Shown here piece after piece: positions 7,694-16,401 of a stretch of 64,000 nucleotides of DNA. Position numbers and translations under genes: made by a program. The notes beneath the pieces were generated by a model. It did not search any database, was not told where the DNA came from, and saw nothing but the letters and a program-made list of their open reading frames with translations. The DNA comes from Bacteroidaceae bacterium. Its GTDB lineage: Bacteria > Bacteroidota > Bacteroidia > Bacteroidales > Bacteroidaceae. The DNA is taken from NCBI GenBank assembly GCA_017529865.1, contig JAFXNA010000028.1, forward strand, positions 1 through 64,000. Direction: 5' to 3'. Each line of letters begins with the position of its first letter. Within the stretch, counting starts at the first letter, position 1.

Positions 7694-8983
7694 ATGGATA
7701 TGACATTTATTTTATATAGTATCGGAGTGTTCTTGACAATCGTATTGATACTGGTTGTCATTCTCCTCGTAGCTAAGAAATACCTCTCTCCAAGCGGACA
7801 GGTGACTGTCACGATCAACGGAAAAGAGAAACTGACAGTAGATCAAGGTGCCAGCCTTCTTTCAACATTGGCAGGTCAGAATGTGTATCTCCCATCTGCT
7901 TGTGGCGGTAAGGGTTCATGCGGACAATGCAAATGTCAGATTGTAGAAGGCGGCGGTGAGATTCTCGACAGTGAGAAGGGTCACTTCACCCGTAAGCAAA
8001 TCAAGGAAGGTTATCGTCTTGGCTGTCAGGCTAAGGTAAAGGGTGACCTTTCCATCAAAGTGCCAGACTCTGTTATGGGTGTCAAGGAATGGGAATGTAC
8101 CGTTATTGGCAACAAGAACGTGGCTACCTTCATCAAGGAATACAAAGTTGCATTGCCTCCAGGCGAACACATGGACTTCGAACCTGGTTCGTATGCCCAG
8201 ATCAAGATTCCTGCATTCGATTGTATCGATTACGACAAGGACTTCGACAAGAGTCTTATCGGCGATACCTATCTGCCTGCATGGGAGAAGTTCGGTCTGT
8301 TCCCACTCAAGTGTGTGAACCCCGAACCAACCATCCGTGCATACTCAATGGCCAACTATCCAGACGAAGGCGATATCATCACGCTCAACGTACGTATTGC
8401 CACACCTCCGTTCAAACCTAAAGACCAAGGTCCTGGCTTCATCGATGTGAACCCAGGTATCGCATCATCTTATATCTTCTCGCTCAAACCAGGCGACAAG
8501 GTGACGATGTCGGGTCCTTACGGAGAGTTCCGTCCACAGTACGGTACTGGTCGTGAGATGATTTGGGTCGGCGGTGGTGCCGGTATGGCTCCGCTCCGTG
8601 CACAGATTATGCACATGTTGAAGGGTAACGGTGTGAGCGATGAAGACCGTAAGCGTCCAATGCACTACTTCTATGGTGCACGCGCGCTGGAGGAAATTCC
8701 ATTCCTCGACGATTTCCTTGCACTCGACAAGGAATTCGAAAACTTCCACTTCCATCTGGCTCTTGACCGTCCGGATCCAAAGGCAGACGAGGCTGGTATC
8801 AAGTACACTCCAGGATTTGTGGCTCCAGTAATGGGCGATACTTATCTGAAGGCTCATGAAGCTCCAGAAGATTGCGAGTACTACCTCTGCGGACCTCCAA
8901 TGATGGCAAAGACCGTACTCGATTTGCTTCACAGCCTCGGCGTGGAAGACGATATGATTCGCTTCGATAACTTTGGTGGTTAA
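7694..8983 (+). CDS. nqrF: Na+-translocating NADH:quinone reductase subunit F
   Basis: 429 residues. An N-terminal membrane helix (about 5-27) is followed by a 2Fe-2S ferredoxin domain with Cys70, Cys76, Cys79 and Cys111, an FAD-binding domain (RAYSMANYP) and an NAD-binding domain (GGGAGMAPLRAQI, YYLCGPPMM). NqrF accepts hydride from NADH and starts the electron path of the pump. An AAGGAG sequence lies upstream of the start. It is the last nqr gene; a strong hairpin follows. Confidence 0.96.
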   Translation: MDMTFILYSIGVFLTIVLILVVILLVAKKYLSPSGQVTVTINGKEKLTVDQGASLLSTLAGQNVYLPSACGGKGSCGQCKCQIVEGGGEILDSEKGHFTRKQIKEGYRLGCQAKVKGDLSIKVPDSVMGVKEWECTVIGNKNVATFIKEYKVALPPGEHMDFEPGSYAQIKIPAFDCIDYDKDFDKSLIGDTYLPAWEKFGLFPLKCVNPEPTIRAYSMANYPDEGDIITLNVRIATPPFKPKDQGPGFIDVNPGIASSYIFSLKPGDKVTMSGPYGEFRPQYGTGREMIWVGGGAGMAPLRAQIMHMLKGNGVSDEDRKRPMHYFYGARALEEIPFLDDFLALDKEFENFHFHLALDRPDPKADEAGIKYTPGFVAPVMGDTYLKAHEAPEDCEYYLCGPPMMAKTVLDLLHSLGVEDDMIRFDNFGG

Positions 8984-9005
8984 TCACCAATAGTATTTAT
9001 ATATA

Positions 9006-9038
9006 ATAAGGTGGTAGTGACAAGAGCTACCACCTTAT
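9006..9038 (+). terminator. hairpin after nqrF
   Basis: A perfect 12-bp stem (9006-9017 with 9027-9038) around a nine-base loop lies 23 bases after the nqrF stop. There is no long T-run, so it may act as a weak terminator or as a 3' end stabiliser. Confidence 0.65.
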
Positions 9039-9072
9039 ATCTAACAACAATCATTAATACCTAAACAACATC

Positions 9073-10335
9073 ATGAAAAGATACTATTCATTCATAGTTT
9101 TACTGCTATGTACTGCAATCATTAGTTTCGCTCAGAAGACCGCTCTCGAGGAAATCCGTGAGAATCCAGGAAAGAGTGGGGGAGTGTACTATGCTTATCC
9201 GGTCCCTACTGACGTGAAACTGACGCCTGCTCCGAAAGGCTATAAACCATTCTATATCAGTCATTACGGTCGTCACGGTTCGCGCTATATGCTGAACAAC
9301 AACGACTATCTGCGTCCACTCAACACGTTGAATCAGGCTTACGAACAAGGAGAACTGACAGATAAAGGCGTTGAGACCCTGACAAAACTTTGGGACATCT
9401 GGGACGAGGCAGATCATCATGTAGATGAGTTGGCACCATTAGGAAAGCGTCAGCATCGCGGCATTGCAGAGCGTATGTACAAGAACTATCCTGACGTATT
9501 CAAGCAGAAAGGTGTCATCACGGCACGTTCTACTACCAGTATGCGTGTTGCATTAAGTATGGTTGCCTTTATCGGTCGGTTGACTGAGCTTAATCCCAAG
9601 CTTAACATTGATTGGGAAACCTCTAATGCTAATATGTGGTATCTCAATTCGCATACTGATGAATACAACCAACTGAAGAACGATTTCAACGGATGGCGTA
9701 AGAATCACAGTGACTTCGGAAATCGCGGTATTCCAGACGAGACTCGCTTCCTGTCGTTGCTCTACAAAGACCCTTCAAAAGGTCCTAAAGGACTGATGGG
9801 ACAAATCTTCAACATCGCTGTTGACCTGCAGGATATGGAAACTGAAATCGACATGTTCGACCTTTTCACTCCTGAAGAGATGTACGAACTGTGGAAAAAC
9901 GAGAACTGCTGGTTCTTCCTCTGCGACGGTGACAGCCCGCTGAACAAGGGTACTGCTATCGAAAGCTGCAAGACCCTCCTGAAGCACTTCATTGACCAGG
10001 CAGACTTGGCCGTTCAAGGTAAGGGCGATGTAGCAACATTGCGTTTCGGTCACGACGGAAACATCATCCCTCTGGCTGCCATCATGCGTCTGAAGGACTG
10101 TGACTCGAATGAACCGGATGTCTATAAGATTGACGAGAAATGGCGCGATTATTATGTGTCTCCAATGGGAGCGAATATCCAGCTGATATTCTACAAGAAG
10201 AAAGGTTCGGACGATGTGCTTGTGAAGTTCCTGCATAACGAACGCGAAACATCGATTCCTGTACCGACCGACATTGCTCCTTATTATCATTGGAAGAATG
10301 TCCGTCAGTTCTTTGCGAAGCAAGCAGGTATCTAA
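9073..10335 (+). CDS. secreted histidine phosphatase (acid phosphatase/phytase type)
   Basis: 420 residues with an N-terminal signal peptide (KRYYSFIVLLLCTAIISFAQ). YGRHGSRY (Arg67, His68) is the phosphohistidine-forming motif of clade-2 histidine phosphatases, and FGHDGNIIPL near residue 325 occupies the place of the C-terminal HD/HAE motif. The family includes acid phosphatases, phytases and multiple inositol-polyphosphate phosphatases. Action in the periplasm or at the surface on phosphorylated dietary compounds is likely; the exact substrate is not readable. It is a single gene between two hairpins. Confidence 0.85.
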   Translation: MKRYYSFIVLLLCTAIISFAQKTALEEIRENPGKSGGVYYAYPVPTDVKLTPAPKGYKPFYISHYGRHGSRYMLNNNDYLRPLNTLNQAYEQGELTDKGVETLTKLWDIWDEADHHVDELAPLGKRQHRGIAERMYKNYPDVFKQKGVITARSTTSMRVALSMVAFIGRLTELNPKLNIDWETSNANMWYLNSHTDEYNQLKNDFNGWRKNHSDFGNRGIPDETRFLSLLYKDPSKGPKGLMGQIFNIAVDLQDMETEIDMFDLFTPEEMYELWKNENCWFFLCDGDSPLNKGTAIESCKTLLKHFIDQADLAVQGKGDVATLRFGHDGNIIPLAAIMRLKDCDSNEPDVYKIDEKWRDYYVSPMGANIQLIFYKKKGSDDVLVKFLHNERETSIPVPTDIAPYYHWKNVRQFFAKQAGI

Positions 10336-10377
10336 AAAAGAATATCCTCAGCCACACAAGCTGAGGATATTCTTTTT
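10336..10377. terminator. bidirectional terminator between convergent genes
   Basis: A 15-16 bp stem (10337-10351 with 10361-10376) with a nine-base loop, flanked by an A-run on one side and a T-run on the other, so it can stop both the phosphatase gene (+) and the gene at 10424 (-). Confidence 0.85.
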
Positions 10378-10423
10378 CGTTAGAATAGGGGAGGGGAGTA
10401 CCTCCCAACGAATAGCTCTGTGA

Positions 10424-11197
10424 TTACTTCACGATTACCTTCTGACCCTTTGTGATGTTCACGCCCTTCTGAAGACTGTTCTGACGAACACCATTCACGT
10501 TGTAAACGTTGTCGCTTGCATTCTCTGCCTTGACAGCATTGATAGCTGTTACAGGTGCTGCACCGTGGTGAGCCTTGAATGTAGGATTCTTCACACCGTC
10601 AACCGTGATAAAGCAACGAGTTGCATAGAAACCGCTTGTCTCAGGTGTAACGAGTGAGAATGCAGCTTCTGCATTGTCCTTTACATAGATACCGTACATT
10701 GCATCCTGCTCATTAGCCTCGATGTGCTTTGCAGCACCGTTGAACTGAACGAATGCATTGTCAGCAATGAACAGCAATGCTGGAGCATCGTTTGCTTCGA
10801 TTGTGGTCTCGTTAGCAACCATCTTCACAGTCTTGGTTTCGCCTGTGTAGTGAAGCAGATAAGGCGTGTTAGCCTTCACACCTTCAGACTTTACATCTGT
10901 AAAGTAGAGGTCAATCACATTGCCTTCTTTTGTGATAGCAGAAAGAGTTTCAAGTTTGCATCCTGCACCAAAAGTAGCATTGAGTTCTTCAGTCGTCATG
11001 CTGAAAGGTACACAGAGAGTATTCCAACCGTTAAAGACAGAACGCGACATAGAGACGTTACGAGTCTGTCCGTCATACTGAGACACGTTAGTGCCTTCTA
11101 CACTGCTCAGATACAAAGTCTTTGACTGAGCCATCATTGCTGCACTGAATGCAAAGCATCCTGCAACAACTGCCATTTTCTTTAAAATCCCTTTCAT
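10424..11197 (-). CDS. secreted protein with short C-terminal sorting-like tail
   Basis: 257 residues, not assigned to a named family. A signal peptide (MKGILKKMAVVAGCFAFSAAMMAQ) is followed by beta-rich sequence with FNGWNTLCVPFSMT, a phrase common in large Prevotella surface proteins. The last 27 residues, starting VYNVNGVRQ and ending KGQKVIVK, match the tails of the proteins at 43093 and 45700. Export and cell-surface or vesicle location are inferred from these ends. It is monocistronic, between the bidirectional terminator and the phosphatase gene upstream. Confidence 0.65.
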   Translation of the reverse strand: MKGILKKMAVVAGCFAFSAAMMAQSKTLYLSSVEGTNVSQYDGQTRNVSMSRSVFNGWNTLCVPFSMTTEELNATFGAGCKLETLSAITKEGNVIDLYFTDVKSEGVKANTPYLLHYTGETKTVKMVANETTIEANDAPALLFIADNAFVQFNGAAKHIEANEQDAMYGIYVKDNAEAAFSLVTPETSGFYATRCFITVDGVKNPTFKAHHGAAPVTAINAVKAENASDNVYNVNGVRQNSLQKGVNITKGQKVIVK

Positions 11198-11275
11198 ATT
11201 AGTTACTTGTTTAAAGTTAGGTTTATATTATTTAATTCGTTATTTCACACTTGATTAATTATTATGCGGATTCAG

Positions 11276-11776
11276 TCAACTGCTCGGGTTATGTTTAATT
11301 TGACCTTTGTCCTTCAGGAATTGATAGAATTCCATACAGGAGTTTTCCAGCATCTCTATCACACGTTCAAATCCCTGATCGCCTCCATAATAAGGGTCGG
11401 GCACATAATCCACACCTGGTATCGTGCAATAATCAGCCATCTTGACGATTTTCTTTGCATCTTCGAGCGTTGGAGCCAAGTCGTACAGTCGTTCGTAGTT
11501 ATCCTCGTCCATAGCAACGATATAATCGAAACTGTCGAAATCGTGCTGACGTATCGGACGCGATCTGTGCGTGATATCGTAGCCGTGACGCTTTGCATGC
11601 ATTCTCATCCGTGGATCTGCCATCTCGCCTTGATGGTAACTGATCAGTCCGGCTGAGTCTACGTAGAAGTCGTATTGTGCATCATGGTTCTCAAGTATTG
11701 TGTTGAATATCGTTTCAGCCATTGGGCTTCTGCAAATATTACCAAGACACACAAACAATACCTTCGTTCGACTCAT
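11276..11776 (-). CDS. low-molecular-weight protein tyrosine phosphatase
   Basis: 166 residues from the ATG at 11776. The active-site loop CLGNICRS (Cys10 to Arg16) directly follows the first strand, and the general-acid aspartate is in VPDPYYGG. These cytoplasmic enzymes dephosphorylate tyrosine or arginine residues, often of kinases that control polysaccharide export. A longer start reading (TTG at 11794) is rejected because that codon is part of the promoter -7 box TATATTTG. The implied mRNA leader is about ten bases. Confidence 0.9.
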   Translation of the reverse strand: MSRTKVLFVCLGNICRSPMAETIFNTILENHDAQYDFYVDSAGLISYHQGEMADPRMRMHAKRHGYDITHRSRPIRQHDFDSFDYIVAMDEDNYERLYDLAPTLEDAKKIVKMADYCTIPGVDYVPDPYYGGDQGFERVIEMLENSCMEFYQFLKDKGQIKHNPSS

Positions 11777-11791
11777 CACTTTATTTTTGTG

Positions 11792-11799
11792 CAAATATA
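11792..11799 (-). promoter_or_regulatory. -7 box for the tyrosine phosphatase gene
   Basis: TATATTTG on the minus strand, ending 15 bases before the ATG at 11776. It implies a very short leader. Confidence 0.6.
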
Positions 11800-11884
11800 G
11801 AAATTTATTTTCTTATAACAATACAAAATGTAAATCTTTCTTCGTTTTTTATGCATTTTTATCATTAGATACAAAATATTTTGC

Positions 11885-11892
11885 TAAATTTG
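11885..11892 (+). promoter_or_regulatory. -7 box for the 41-residue membrane protein ORF
   Basis: TAAATTTG matches the consensus and lies 27 bases before the ATG at 11920. No clear -33 element was found. Confidence 0.5.
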
Positions 11893-11919
11893 CACACAAA
11901 TTATAAAAAAGACTTAGCT

Positions 11920-12045
11920 ATGTTTAGAATTCCCGAACTTTTAGAAATCGCAGGATTCATCCTGATAGTTATCTTAGCAGGTGTTGCATTATATCTGTTA
12001 TTGAAGCTTATATTGTGGATTAAGAATTTAATAGACAAATCTTGA
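11920..12045 (+). CDS. predicted 41-residue single-span membrane protein
   Basis: A short ORF beginning MFRIPELLEIAGFILIVIL and continuing to LIDKS. Residues 10-34 form one uninterrupted hydrophobic helix, flanked by an acidic N-terminal segment and a Lys-containing C-terminus. It has its own -7 box upstream and shares a bidirectional terminator downstream, which makes expression plausible. No family is recognised. It lies alone on the plus strand between the divergent phosphatase gene and the convergent gapA. Confidence 0.5.
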   Translation: MFRIPELLEIAGFILIVILAGVALYLLLKLILWIKNLIDKS

Positions 12046-12132
12046 TAATCAGTGTTATGTTTAATTAAGAGAGTGGCATCCTTACCTATTTATATATAGA
12101 TACGTATACTTCTTTGAAAATTATATAAAAGA

Positions 12133-12179
12133 AAAGCAGATTGCAAATCCGTATGAAAACGGCTAATGCAATCTGCTTT
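12133..12179. terminator. bidirectional terminator after gapA
   Basis: A 13-bp perfect stem (12133-12145 with 12167-12179), containing a smaller ccgt/acgg hairpin in its loop, with A-rich and T-rich flanks. It lies between the small membrane protein ORF (+) and the end of gapA (-). Confidence 0.8.
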
Positions 12180-12200
12180 ATTTAGTATGTCTGACTTGAA

Positions 12201-13229
12201 TTACTTCAACTCAGCGAGATACTTGATTGTGCGAACCATCTGAGAAGTGTAAGAGTTCTCATTGTCGTACCAAGCAACAACCTGTACGAGAGAGTTGCCA
12301 TCACCGATCTTAGAAACCATAGTCTGGTTAGCATCGAACAATGAACCGAACTTCATACCGATGATGTCGCTAGAAACGAGCTTCTCCTCAGTGTAACCGA
12401 ATGATTCGTTGGTAGCAGCCTTCATAGCAGCGTTGATACCTTCAACAGTTACTTCACCCTTAACAACTGCGTGCAGGATTGTAGTAGAACCAGTTGGAGT
12501 TGGAACGCGCTGAGCAGCACCGATCAACTTACCGTTGAGCTCAGGAATAACAAGACCGATAGCCTTAGCAGCACCAGTTGAGTTAGGAACGATGTTCTGA
12601 GCACCAGCACGTGCACGCTGAAGGTCACCCTTGCGCTGAGGACCGTCGAGAATCATCTGGTCACCAGTGTATGCGTGAACAGTTGTCATGATACCGCTCT
12701 GGATTGGAGCGAAATCGTTCAAAGCCTTTGTCATAGGAGCCAAACAGTTAGTTGTACAAGAAGCTGCAGAAATAACTGTGTCAGAAGGAGTCAAAGTCTT
12801 GTGGTTTACATTGTAAACGATAGTTGGCAGATCGTTACCTGCAGGAGCAGAAATAACAACCTTCTTAGCACCAGCTGTCAAGTGAGCTGAAGCCTTCTCC
12901 TTTGATGTGTAGAAACCTGTGCACTCGAGAACAACGTCTACGTCGAGCTTACCCCAAGGAAGCTCAGCAGCGTTAGGAATAGCATAGATAGTAATCTTCT
13001 TACCATCAACTACGATGTTATCCTCACCAGCCTCTACAGTGTGCTTGTTCTCACCGAACTTGCCACAGAAACCACCCTGAGCTGTATCATACTTAAGAAG
13101 GTGTGCAAGCATCTTAGGACTTGTCAAGTCGTTGATTGCAACTACTTCATAACCTTCTGCGTCGAACATCTGACGGAATGCCAGACGACCAATACGGCCG
13201 AAACCGTTAATAGCTACTTTTACTGCCAT
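12201..13229 (-). CDS. gapA: glyceraldehyde-3-phosphate dehydrogenase, type I
   Basis: 342 residues. NAD-binding NGFGRIGRL (residues 8-16), catalytic [12 protein letters not shown] with Cys158, and the C-terminal WYDNENSY motif are all present. It converts glyceraldehyde-3-phosphate to 1,3-bisphosphoglycerate in glycolysis. Codon use looks strongly biased, as expected for a highly expressed gene. The only good promoter upstream (13406-13413) also covers a 31-codon ORF at 13288-13383, so the two are probably one transcript. Confidence 0.97.
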   Translation of the reverse strand: MAVKVAINGFGRIGRLAFRQMFDAEGYEVVAINDLTSPKMLAHLLKYDTAQGGFCGKFGENKHTVEAGEDNIVVDGKKITIYAIPNAAELPWGKLDVDVVLECTGFYTSKEKASAHLTAGAKKVVISAPAGNDLPTIVYNVNHKTLTPSDTVISAASCTTNCLAPMTKALNDFAPIQSGIMTTVHAYTGDQMILDGPQRKGDLQRARAGAQNIVPNSTGAAKAIGLVIPELNGKLIGAAQRVPTPTGSTTILHAVVKGEVTVEGINAAMKAATNESFGYTEEKLVSSDIIGMKFGSLFDANQTMVSKIGDGNSLVQVVAWYDNENSYTSQMVRTIKYLAELK

Positions 13230-13287
13230 TTTCTTTTACTAATTAATGTGTTAATTAAAAAAAATATACTTTATGAATTATCTCCTG

Positions 13288-13383
13288 TCAACCGCAATTA
13301 CAATAGTGTTTCTGCGATGCACATGCCACAATCAGCAATACAAACATCACCATCCAAAGTATGTATAAAATGCGGTATTTCAT
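13288..13383 (-). CDS. predicted 31-residue lipoprotein upstream of gapA
   Basis: An ORF of 31 codons reads MKYRILYILWMVMFVLLIVA then CASQKHYCNCG. This is a complete lipoprotein signal: basic N-terminus, hydrophobic core and a lipobox ending in cysteine at residue 21. The mature part would be only eleven residues with two further cysteines. The ATG is about 22 bases downstream of a TAACTTTG box, and the stop is 58 bases before gapA. No family is recognised. The signal-peptide pattern makes a chance ORF less likely. Confidence 0.55.
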   Translation of the reverse strand: MKYRILYILWMVMFVLLIVACASQKHYCNCG

Positions 13384-13405
13384 CCTAAATTTTCTTTTCA
13401 GCGTG

Positions 13406-13413
13406 CAAAGTTA
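13406..13413 (-). promoter_or_regulatory. -7 box for the lipoprotein ORF and gapA
   Basis: TAACTTTG on the minus strand. It is the only consensus box between gapA and the next gene on this strand; an array of five heptamers (13420-13454) lies immediately upstream where the -33 element would be. Confidence 0.6.
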
Positions 13414-13419
13414 CAAAAT

Positions 13420-13454
13420 AATTATGAATTATTAATTATACATTATGAATTATT
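13420..13454. repeat. five tandem heptamers (aattatg/aattatt/aattata/cattatg)
   Basis: Strict 7-base register: aattatg, aattatt, aattata, cattatg, aattatt. It sits just upstream of the gapA promoter box. Confidence 0.8.
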
Positions 13455-13524
13455 TTTCTCCCCTACCCTATTTTTTTTCTCAACTGTTAAAAATGCAACC
13501 TTGACTATACAACTAATCTTTAAT

Positions 13525-13555
13525 TCTCCCCTTTGAGGGGGAGTTAGAGGGGGCC
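13525..13555. repeat. C/G-rich palindromic element after the barrel gene
   Basis: ctcccctttgagggggag forms a short hairpin and is followed by ttagagggggcc. The same layout recurs at 21061, 28414, 34325, 37119 and in a reduced form at 47694. It abuts the stop codon of the minus-strand barrel gene. Confidence 0.65.
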
Positions 13556-16393
13556 TTACTTCATCTTATACAATTTATACTGGAACGTCAGCAGTACATA
13601 GTGCGGATTGCCCGATGTACGAAGCTCTGAACGTCCTGTTGCCGAGATATTGGTGCTGAAGTTACTACGCTCCTTCAGGATGTCGTACCACGTCAGTTTC
13701 AGCAGCCCTCTGTAGTCCTTCAGCAGCTTATATTCCACACCCATATTCCAGATGAAGTCCGTACGGTTCACATCCCTCATCTTACCACCTGCTCGTCCGG
13801 AAACGTTCAGGTCCGTATTGAATGTCAACCTCTCCCCTATCCAATAATTGAAGGATGAGTTGATTTGGTAGTTATGCATCTTATCCATTGAGGTTGCATA
13901 GTCGCTGTTACCCCATTGGTAGTTATAACGTCCACTCAACGACAAATCGAAATGCTGAGTATACAGTGTGAATTGAGGATTCACTTCTATGTTCTGAACG
14001 TTCGACATACCTTTCTTCCCTTCCGCGTCACTCGTCTGAATGTAGTTCACCGAGTGATTGTAGTTGTGAGCCACGTTTATCGCGATATTCGCATGCTTGA
14101 AGTCTGTCCCATACCTTGCATTCAGTCGTGTGCCCCAGTTGCCGTTGATATTCTCCAGGCTCGATATCGTTCCACCCGTCTTCTTGTTATAGATCGAGCG
14201 CGACGATACGTTATTACGTGAGAAGCCATAATTGGCGCCGAACGCCCATGCCCCCAGGTTTGCATGCATGTTGAACGAATGTCTCACAGGCTTCTTCAGG
14301 TTTGGATTCGTCACCCTGATGAACAGCGGATTGTCGATTGTCGTAGGTTGCACCAGGTTGGAACCCGAAACCATTTGTGACGATACATAATAGTATAAAG
14401 ACATCGAACGGCTTGGCGTAAAGTGATACGACATCTGCACCGTTCCGCTTATGTCAGCCGTATGTTGTGTCGTGTCGGCCTTCACCCCGTCCAGTCGCAC
14501 ATATTCATACCTGTTACGTGTTGGCATATATGCTACATTCACACTGAGGTTCACACCTTTTATATTGATATTATAGTTTGCCTGTATTCGATGCTCCACA
14601 TTCATCGTCCGTTCATGCGAACTCAGGCTGTCCAACTGCCGCCCGTCGTTCATCAGGTCGTAATACACGTTATCACGCTCATTGCAGTCGTGCTCGAACT
14701 CATAGGTCAGATTGATGCGTTGACGTAGCTTCTCGGGGCCAAATTGGAAACCATAGTCTGTCGATGCTGTGAATCGTCCCGAATTGCTTGGCGTAATGTT
14801 CCTACGCCTGTAGGTCCACACACTGTCGCCATACTGCAGGTAGTCTGTCTGCTGCCATTCGGTCGACGACCCATACTGTTCGTTGCCGCTATAGGCAACA
14901 TTAAAACTGATGGATGGGTACTTAAACACCTTATTTCCTTCGAAACTACTATTGAAGTGACCGTTTATGCTATACTGTTGCTGATGCGAACGCGACTGAC
15001 TCTCACTCGTCTGCCTGTTCAGCCCTATGGCCTTCAGCTGTGTTTCGTCCAATAGCTCGTTGTTCTCACCCCCATACGGATTACCGCTGTACGAGGCATT
15101 TGAACTCCTGTCGTAATCTTGCGAGTCGTTATAGCTGTAGTTCGTGTTGATGTTCCAGAAGCCACGCTCCGTCAGCATCCCGTTTGCGCTCAAGTTGTGG
15201 CCGGTGTTGTTATTATAGTTCTTCGACTCACTTGTCGATATCGAATACTGCTCATACTCCGGCATGATGGTCGAACTCAGCAATTCGCTGCTGTATCTGT
15301 TGTCAATATAGTTGTAGTTAGGTCTGTATGCGATAGAGGTGTTACCAAATTGTCTTCTCAAACTACCGTTCACGCTGTTATTGCTGTTTTTCTTTGTGGA
15401 AGCACTTGGCAAGTCGTCCAGCCTCACATCTGCATTCCACTCTCCCCTATTGCCCGACTTCCATTGCAGACCCGTCATCATGAAGTGATACGTATTCTTG
15501 ATGTTCGTCGTACCCACCTCAGGTTTCGTCATCACTACGTTGTCCACAGGATTCTTCGTAATCATGTCCGCCACCAGGTGTTTCGTAGTGTCCGTACTCA
15601 GCGTGTCCGCCTGTGTCTTGTAGATGCGGAACTGCTTCAGGTCCTGGTTCTCTATGTTCTCCAGCGCAATCCTCATGTCGTGCGCAAAGAACGACTCACC
15701 GTTCAGCCTGATCTCATGAATCACACTATCCCTGTAGGTCAGTTGTCCCTCCTCATACCGCAATCCAGGCATACGTCTCACCAGGTTCAGCAACACCGTT
15801 CCCCGAGGCATCTCGAACGCATCAACATTAAAGATTGTCGTGTCCCCACTCTCATACATACGCTTCAGCTCCCCTACTATCAGCACCTCCTGCGTACTCA
15901 TCGGTGTGCTCTTCAGCACCACAGAGTCAAGATGCAATCCCCACTGATAGTTACCCTTCTTCCGCTCCTCATCTTCATACTGCTTCTCCAGCGTCAGCAC
16001 CTTCTCATACGGCTCATATCCCACAAACGTCACCTTCATCTGCACCCTCGGTGCCTCATTCTTCTTGATACGTTTCTTCACCACATTCAACCATCCATAA
16101 AACATACCATCACCCCACGACGTCTCAACGGTCTTTGCAGTCGTATCGTTCAGACACACCAGTTGGATATGAGCATTCGGCAACGGGTACGGCTTCTCCT
16201 CCAGCTCATCCGAACCATATATCTTACCCGATACGCTCAACCCCCACGTGTCCCCTACCGGCCGCTGTTCTCTCGTCCTACTCGACCCGATGCTTCTCCC
16301 ATCCGGTACAGTAATATACACAGCTTGTGCCTGCATTCCCAACGACATGCAAAGCAACATCAAAGTTGTTATGACTGATTGAATAGTTTTCAT
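13556..16393 (-). CDS. outer-membrane beta-barrel protein (OMP_b-brl_3-like), paralogue 1
   Basis: 945 residues: signal peptide ending LGMQAQA, a regulatory-like beta domain, a plug-like region (about 165-290, starting YESGDTTIFNVDAFEMPRG and including MPGLRYE and LNGESFFAHDM), then a long beta-barrel rich in Asn, Ser and Tyr, ending LLTFQYKLYKMK. This resembles TonB-dependent-receptor-like OMP_b-brl_3 proteins of Bacteroidetes, without a SusD partner nearby. A paralogue lies eight bases upstream on the same strand. A role in transport or surface assembly is plausible; the ligand is unknown. Confidence 0.75.
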   Translation of the reverse strand: MKTIQSVITTLMLLCMSLGMQAQAVYITVPDGRSIGSSRTREQRPVGDTWGLSVSGKIYGSDELEEKPYPLPNAHIQLVCLNDTTAKTVETSWGDGMFYGWLNVVKKRIKKNEAPRVQMKVTFVGYEPYEKVLTLEKQYEDEERKKGNYQWGLHLDSVVLKSTPMSTQEVLIVGELKRMYESGDTTIFNVDAFEMPRGTVLLNLVRRMPGLRYEEGQLTYRDSVIHEIRLNGESFFAHDMRIALENIENQDLKQFRIYKTQADTLSTDTTKHLVADMITKNPVDNVVMTKPEVGTTNIKNTYHFMMTGLQWKSGNRGEWNADVRLDDLPSASTKKNSNNSVNGSLRRQFGNTSIAYRPNYNYIDNRYSSELLSSTIMPEYEQYSISTSESKNYNNNTGHNLSANGMLTERGFWNINTNYSYNDSQDYDRSSNASYSGNPYGGENNELLDETQLKAIGLNRQTSESQSRSHQQQYSINGHFNSSFEGNKVFKYPSISFNVAYSGNEQYGSSTEWQQTDYLQYGDSVWTYRRRNITPSNSGRFTASTDYGFQFGPEKLRQRINLTYEFEHDCNERDNVYYDLMNDGRQLDSLSSHERTMNVEHRIQANYNINIKGVNLSVNVAYMPTRNRYEYVRLDGVKADTTQHTADISGTVQMSYHFTPSRSMSLYYYVSSQMVSGSNLVQPTTIDNPLFIRVTNPNLKKPVRHSFNMHANLGAWAFGANYGFSRNNVSSRSIYNKKTGGTISSLENINGNWGTRLNARYGTDFKHANIAINVAHNYNHSVNYIQTSDAEGKKGMSNVQNIEVNPQFTLYTQHFDLSLSGRYNYQWGNSDYATSMDKMHNYQINSSFNYWIGERLTFNTDLNVSGRAGGKMRDVNRTDFIWNMGVEYKLLKDYRGLLKLTWYDILKERSNFSTNISATGRSELRTSGNPHYVLLTFQYKLYKMK

Positions 16394-16401
16394 TATGTTT
16401 C

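Noticed and set aside
11777..11794. TTG-initiated extension of the tyrosine phosphatase
   Set aside because: The TTG is part of the TATATTTG promoter box, so it would lie upstream of the transcript start.
15119..16378. A 419-codon ORF on the plus strand opposite the barrel gene
   Set aside because: It lies wholly antisense to a gene with a clear signal peptide, plug-like motifs and barrel; its product is low-complexity (His/Arg/Leu-rich) without recognisable motifs.
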